Positions 61,508 through 64,000 of a stretch of 64,000 nt of DNA are shown here, one piece after another (position 1 is the stretch's first letter; every line of letters begins with the position of its first letter). The notes under the pieces were generated by a model. It saw only the letters and a program-made list of their open reading frames with translations, had not been told where the DNA came from and did no database searches. The position numbers and the translations under genes were made by a program. Source of the DNA: an uncultured Sunxiuqinia sp. (GTDB lineage Bacteria > Bacteroidota > Bacteroidia > Bacteroidales > Prolixibacteraceae); NCBI RefSeq assembly GCF_947495665.1, contig NZ_CANLZV010000001.1, positions 599,953 to 663,952 on the forward strand. Reading direction: 5' to 3'.

Positions 61508-61858
61508 ATGAAGAGACTTTTAGTTTTGTTTGTCTGTTTATTTTTTGCAGCTATGATTAACGCCCAGACCGTAAAAAAAGGGGATGAGGTTGCCAATCTT
61601 AAAGATATTACGGGCCATTACTGTACTGTTCATTTTGTCTACTCCAAGATGGGGAACATCGTAACTGTGCAAGGTGAGGAAGCAACTTACAATTTCTCTG
61701 ATCAGGATGGTAGTAAGATGAAGTTCAAGACAGAAACCCATTTATTGAACTTCATGGATAGAGCGGGCTGGGCTATCAAGCTAGCCTATGTAGCCTATGC
61801 GAGCGAGACCGAAGTTTTTATATTTGAGCGCAAAGAAGAATCAAAAGATGCCAGCTAG
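61508..61858 (+). CDS. Exported hypothetical protein between direct repeats
   Basis: About 116 residues: a signal peptide (LVLFVCLFFAAMINAQ) and a small beta-rich mature domain (TVKKGDEVANLKDITGHYC; NIVTVQGEEATYNFSDQDG; AYVAYASETEVFIFERK). No domain was recognised. The ATG at 61508 gives a standard signal; one at 61484 would add eight lysine-rich residues. It is flanked on both sides by near-identical repeat copies C and D, so it may have moved or been duplicated with them. Confidence 0.7.
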   Translation: MKRLLVLFVCLFFAAMINAQTVKKGDEVANLKDITGHYCTVHFVYSKMGNIVTVQGEEATYNFSDQDGSKMKFKTETHLLNFMDRAGWAIKLAYVAYASETEVFIFERKEESKDAS

Positions 61859-61872
61859 TCTGCCTGCCCTTT

Positions 61873-62050
61873 GTTTGAGCGAAGCAATGATGAGGGAGGA
61901 GTTATTTTGATTGAAAGATATTCCTTATTGTTTTTCAAAGCAATAGGTCTGGTTTATCGTCGTTGGCAGTTTATTGTTCCGAACGTGAAGGGTTGGTGTA
62001 TGGTCGTTACAAACGACAAGTAGTTTACCCCTCGGCACCGCTTCGCTAAG
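61873..62050 (+). repeat. MITE-like repeat, copy D
   Basis: A direct repeat of copy C 590 bases downstream. Left terminus AGCGAAGC (61878-61885) and right terminus ACCGCTTCGCT (62037-62047) are inverted relative to each other, giving the appearance of a ~170-bp element with ~11-base terminal inverted repeats and no coding capacity. Confidence 0.7.
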
Positions 62051-62059
62051 ACGAGGGGG

Positions 62060-62165
62060 AGTTAGGGGCGGAATCGTCAAAGACGAATTGGCGGTGTTGC
62101 AACAACGAACCGCAGTCCGAAAGAACCGCTGAAACCCGCATTGCATATACATTTTATTAGCGGGC
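62060..62165 (-). repeat. attC-like element following the 253-residue protein gene (partial)
   Basis: On the minus strand it starts GCCCGCTAA, which overlaps the gene's stop codon and is the exact inverse of the gene's upstream boundary GTTAGCGGGC. It continues TGCAATGCGGGTTTC...ATTCCGCCCC, parallel to the complete element at 62982-63117. The far end seems to run into MITE copy D. Confidence 0.45.
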
Positions 62166-62918
62166 GTTATTGTCAACGTCCTTAATATTTCTAATTAATA
62201 ACGAGTCATTTCTAACTTGATTCTTACTATTAAAGTCCCGTAAAGTCAGTGTGCCGTAATTATTTGTATTGAAAACCTTTTCTTCTGAATTATCCAATGA
62301 AATAAACATAAAATGGTTTCCAGCCTTACCTAAAAACTTATAATATTCAGTATTGATTTTCGTGTATTTGAATTTACTATTAGACAATATTTCCATTGAA
62401 TCAATCTTCCCCATGGAGAAAGAGGATGATAGAATAAATACTACAATTGCAATTATGGCACTATTAAAATTATTCGGTAATACGATTTTATAATTCACTA
62501 AGAAATTAGTGACAAAGACGGAAAACGGAGCAAGTACAATTGGCAACATTTGGTAAAATAGTCCCTTGTCTATGAAAAATGACGCAATTAGAGTTGATGG
62601 AAGTATGGTGAAAATTGAGATTCCAATAATCCTTTTCGTGATAATATCTCCTTTTGACAATTCTCCGTTTTCTTTCATTTTTTCATATCCACCAAAGGGG
62701 AAAATGTTACTTAATAAAAGTAACGAAATCAGAGCAGAGAATATATAAGGAAGTGCTTTATCAATTATTGGGGCAAGAGCATATAGAATTAATTGATTTA
62801 AATCAAGAAAAGGAAATATATTGATTCCAATATTACCCCAGTATGTGCTGATATAAATTCCAGAGGCAACAAAGAAAATTCCTATAAAAAATGTTGTTTT
62901 TAGTAATTTACTTTCCAT
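62157..62918 (-). CDS. Hypothetical integral membrane protein in a cassette-like unit
   Basis: A 253-residue protein with about five membrane helices (TTFFIGIFFVASGIYIS; ALPYIFSALISLLLLSNIF; IIGISIFTILPSTLIASFF; MLPIVLAPFSVFVTNFLV; SAIIAIVVFILSSSFSM) and a ~75-residue soluble C-terminal tail. No family was recognised. The gene is bounded by exact 9-base inverted repeats TTAGCGGGC (62157-62165, containing its stop codon) and GCCCGCTAA (62979-62987), the arrangement of an integron cassette. AT content is higher than in the housekeeping genes. Confidence 0.75.
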   Translation of the reverse strand: MESKLLKTTFFIGIFFVASGIYISTYWGNIGINIFPFLDLNQLILYALAPIIDKALPYIFSALISLLLLSNIFPFGGYEKMKENGELSKGDIITKRIIGISIFTILPSTLIASFFIDKGLFYQMLPIVLAPFSVFVTNFLVNYKIVLPNNFNSAIIAIVVFILSSSFSMGKIDSMEILSNSKFKYTKINTEYYKFLGKAGNHFMFISLDNSEEKVFNTNNYGTLTLRDFNSKNQVRNDSLLIRNIKDVDNNAR

Positions 62919-62981
62919 TATCGTATTTCAATTGCTTTATGAATTTCATGTACTCATTCAAATTTTGGTTCTTCTAATGCC

Positions 62982-63117
62982 CGCTAACGGTCACTTGCAA
63001 GTTGTCGGGGCGGATTTCGAAGAGCGTTCCTGTCCGAAGGACACGGAACTGCGATGCGAGAATCCGCAGTTGGCGTACCACCGAACCCCGCCCTGCAATA
63101 TGTACCGTGTTATGCAT
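62982..63117 (-). repeat. attC-like recombination site after the CPBP gene
   Basis: A 136-base foldable element. On the minus strand it runs from GCATAACACGGTAC... to ...GTGACCGTTAGCG; the outer arms pair (AAC.CGGT...TTGCA...GGGCGGGG with CCGCCCC...TTGCAA...ACCGTTA). The interior holds further hairpins, including TGTCC-TTCG-GGACA. Length and the paired outer boxes with GTTA/TAAC ends match integron attC sites such as VCRs. Confidence 0.5.
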
Positions 63118-63130
63118 AGAATTTTTATTT

Positions 63131-63829
63131 TCAATTGTCTTGCCATTGAAACTGCATTCTTAAAAATACTAGTAAATTCATTAATCCATGTGCAATTATC
63201 AATGGCCAAAGCTTTTTGTATTTAAAGTAATAATATCCAAAAATTAATCCTGTTGGGATAATGTAAAATATTCCTATCCAACCTTGGTAAGTATGAAAAG
63301 AAAGCCTTATTAATGTACTCAGTCCAATTAAAATGGCTGGATGATATTTTTCAAGTCTCTTGAAGAAATATCCAACCAATATGAATTCTTCATAAATTGA
63401 ATTTATGACAACAAATAATAAAATTACTATCCAATTAGCTTCCAGTCCGTAATGAACATGTTTTGTCCCCGTATCGCCAATGACTGTTGCAAATTCAAAA
63501 ATTTTGCTCAAAATACCTCCAGTTATATTCCTTAAAACCAACAAAAGTAAAGCAACCCATATTAGTCGAAATTTAAAACTGAGATTAAAATCGGTCAATC
63601 TCCACGCTCTAACTTTCAAAATGTATAGAATAATTGAGAATGCAATCACTTCATAAATCAAAATAGTCGAGTGGCTAAAATTGGTAATTTTATAACCCCA
63701 TGAATGAGTATAGTCTGAATTGACAGCAAAGAATGAGATTGTCGAAGAATAGATAAAAAGTCCGAACCCTAATATTAATATAATAAGAAGTTCTATTGTC
63801 GGTGAAAATTTGCGTATTAGTTTGTTCAT
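63131..63829 (-). CDS. CPBP-family intramembrane metalloprotease
   Basis: A 232-residue membrane protein of the CPBP/Abi (CAAX protease-like) family. Motif 1 is SIYEEFILVGYFF (Glu-Glu...Gly-Tyr, about residues 143-155), motif 2 SFHTYQGW, motif 3 IIAHGLMNLL with the conserved His-Asn. About seven hydrophobic helices. Family members process prenylated or peptide substrates, including bacteriocin immunity. It lies between two attC-like elements; its flanks carry the exact inverted repeat GTTATGCATA (63109-63118) / TATGCATAAC (63852-63861), so it looks like a mobile gene cassette. Confidence 0.88.
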   Translation of the reverse strand: MNKLIRKFSPTIELLIILILGFGLFIYSSTISFFAVNSDYTHSWGYKITNFSHSTILIYEVIAFSIILYILKVRAWRLTDFNLSFKFRLIWVALLLLVLRNITGGILSKIFEFATVIGDTGTKHVHYGLEANWIVILLFVVINSIYEEFILVGYFFKRLEKYHPAILIGLSTLIRLSFHTYQGWIGIFYIIPTGLIFGYYYFKYKKLWPLIIAHGLMNLLVFLRMQFQWQDN

Positions 63830-63854
63830 TAGTTCAAGGTTATTTCAATTTTAT

Positions 63855-63935
63855 GCATAACGGCTCGGCTATGCGCAGTGTGCCTGTGTTGCGCCTGCGG
63901 CAGGCATATTGCGTATGAGCCATTGTGTGTGCCCA
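63855..63935 (-). repeat. attC-like element upstream of the CPBP gene
   Basis: On the minus strand ACAATGGCTC-ATACGCAATATGCCTG pairs with CAGGCACACTGCGCATAG-CGAGCCGTTATGC: two stems (about 10 and 16 bp with mismatches) separated by a short spacer. It ends in GTTATGC, the expected crossover box. A second short hairpin (GTGTGTGC / GCACACAC) adjoins it at 63924-63955. Confidence 0.45.
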
Positions 63936-63967
63936 GCATGAGCATGTGCACACACTACTGAAAGCTC

Positions 63968-64000
63968 TTAAAAAATGTTTAAAATACAAATTTTTGGAGT
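63968..64000 (-). CDS. Possible C-terminal end of a further gene
   Basis: The last 33 bases read TPKICILNIF followed by TAA on the minus strand, located just before the attC-like element as the next cassette's gene end would be. It is too short to identify. Confidence 0.25.
   Translation of the reverse strand, partial: TPKICILNIF

Noticed and set aside
61925..62176. 83-residue minus-strand frame across repeat copy D and the attC-like element
   Set aside because: Its sequence is mostly repeat DNA, also present in part at copy C without the frame.
59857..64000. Integron integrase or transposase in the accessory region
   Set aside because: None of the five genes shows tyrosine-recombinase or transposase motifs; the mobility claim rests on repeats only.

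Overview
The window is a chromosomal segment of an anaerobic or facultatively anaerobic member of the Bacteroidota, most likely order Marinilabiliales/Bacteroidales. Pointers are a SusC/SusD pair run by an ECF sigma factor and FecR-type anti-sigma factor, TonB-dependent receptors, -7 elements of the Bacteroidota type TAnnTTTG, a PPi-dependent phosphofructokinase, BT_3928-type DoxX and DUF1599 proteins, and System II (ResB-CcsA) cytochrome maturation. The species cannot be named from the sequence. No rRNA, tRNA, CRISPR array or insertion sequence was seen.

Layout: 1-4.0 kb holds the 5' part of uvrA, a divergent ECF sigma factor, an SPFH protein and small DNA/zinc-binding proteins. 4.3-14.7 kb is a respiratory locus: a Crp/Fnr regulator, an FNR-like palindrome, five c-type cytochromes carrying 22 predicted haem sites, a membrane cytochrome b, an outer-membrane beta-barrel and a ResB-CcsA fusion. 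Its inner-membrane parts look like the Geobacter quinol oxidases CbcAB and ImcH, and its outer parts (hexahaem lipoprotein with collagen-like linker, beta-barrel) could form an electron conduit. 14.7-27.9 kb is housekeeping: NAD-binding protein, glycerate kinase, esterase, PPi-PFK, PQQ-type propeller, GGCT-like protein, TAT-exported TIM barrel, DoxX/BT_3928, DUF1599, and the folP-cdaA-mscS operon. 28-30.7 kb has a copper-type TonB receptor with a Cys-rich partner. 31.5-39.4 kb is an ECF/FecR/SusCD locus followed by a secreted endonuclease/exonuclease/phosphatase. 39.6-44.1 kb carries a sugar-kinase/RapZ fusion and a heat-shock group (DnaJ/CbpA, two Hsp20).

44.4-55.1 kb is a trimeric, NAD-linked, probably electron-bifurcating [FeFe]-hydrogenase (HydABC plus a 2Fe-2S thioredoxin-like protein) transcribed with a signalling module: two DRTGG proteins, two GHKL ATPases, a PHP protein and an HsfB-like hydrogenase paralogue with altered active-site motifs. 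A PAS protein and a SpoIIE-type phosphatase diverge from it. 55.1-59.9 kb has a Gre-like protein, a DEAD-box helicase, a hairpin-rich spacer, a dihydroorotate dehydrogenase-like protein and mnmA.

59.9-64 kb is an AT-rich accessory region of small unrelated genes separated by repeats: a six-unit 21-bp tandem repeat, a family of four MITE-like repeats, and foldable elements resembling integron attC sites. Two adjacent genes are each bounded by their own short inverted repeats, as integron cassettes would be. This array and the 22-haem electron-transfer locus are the two most interesting parts of the window.
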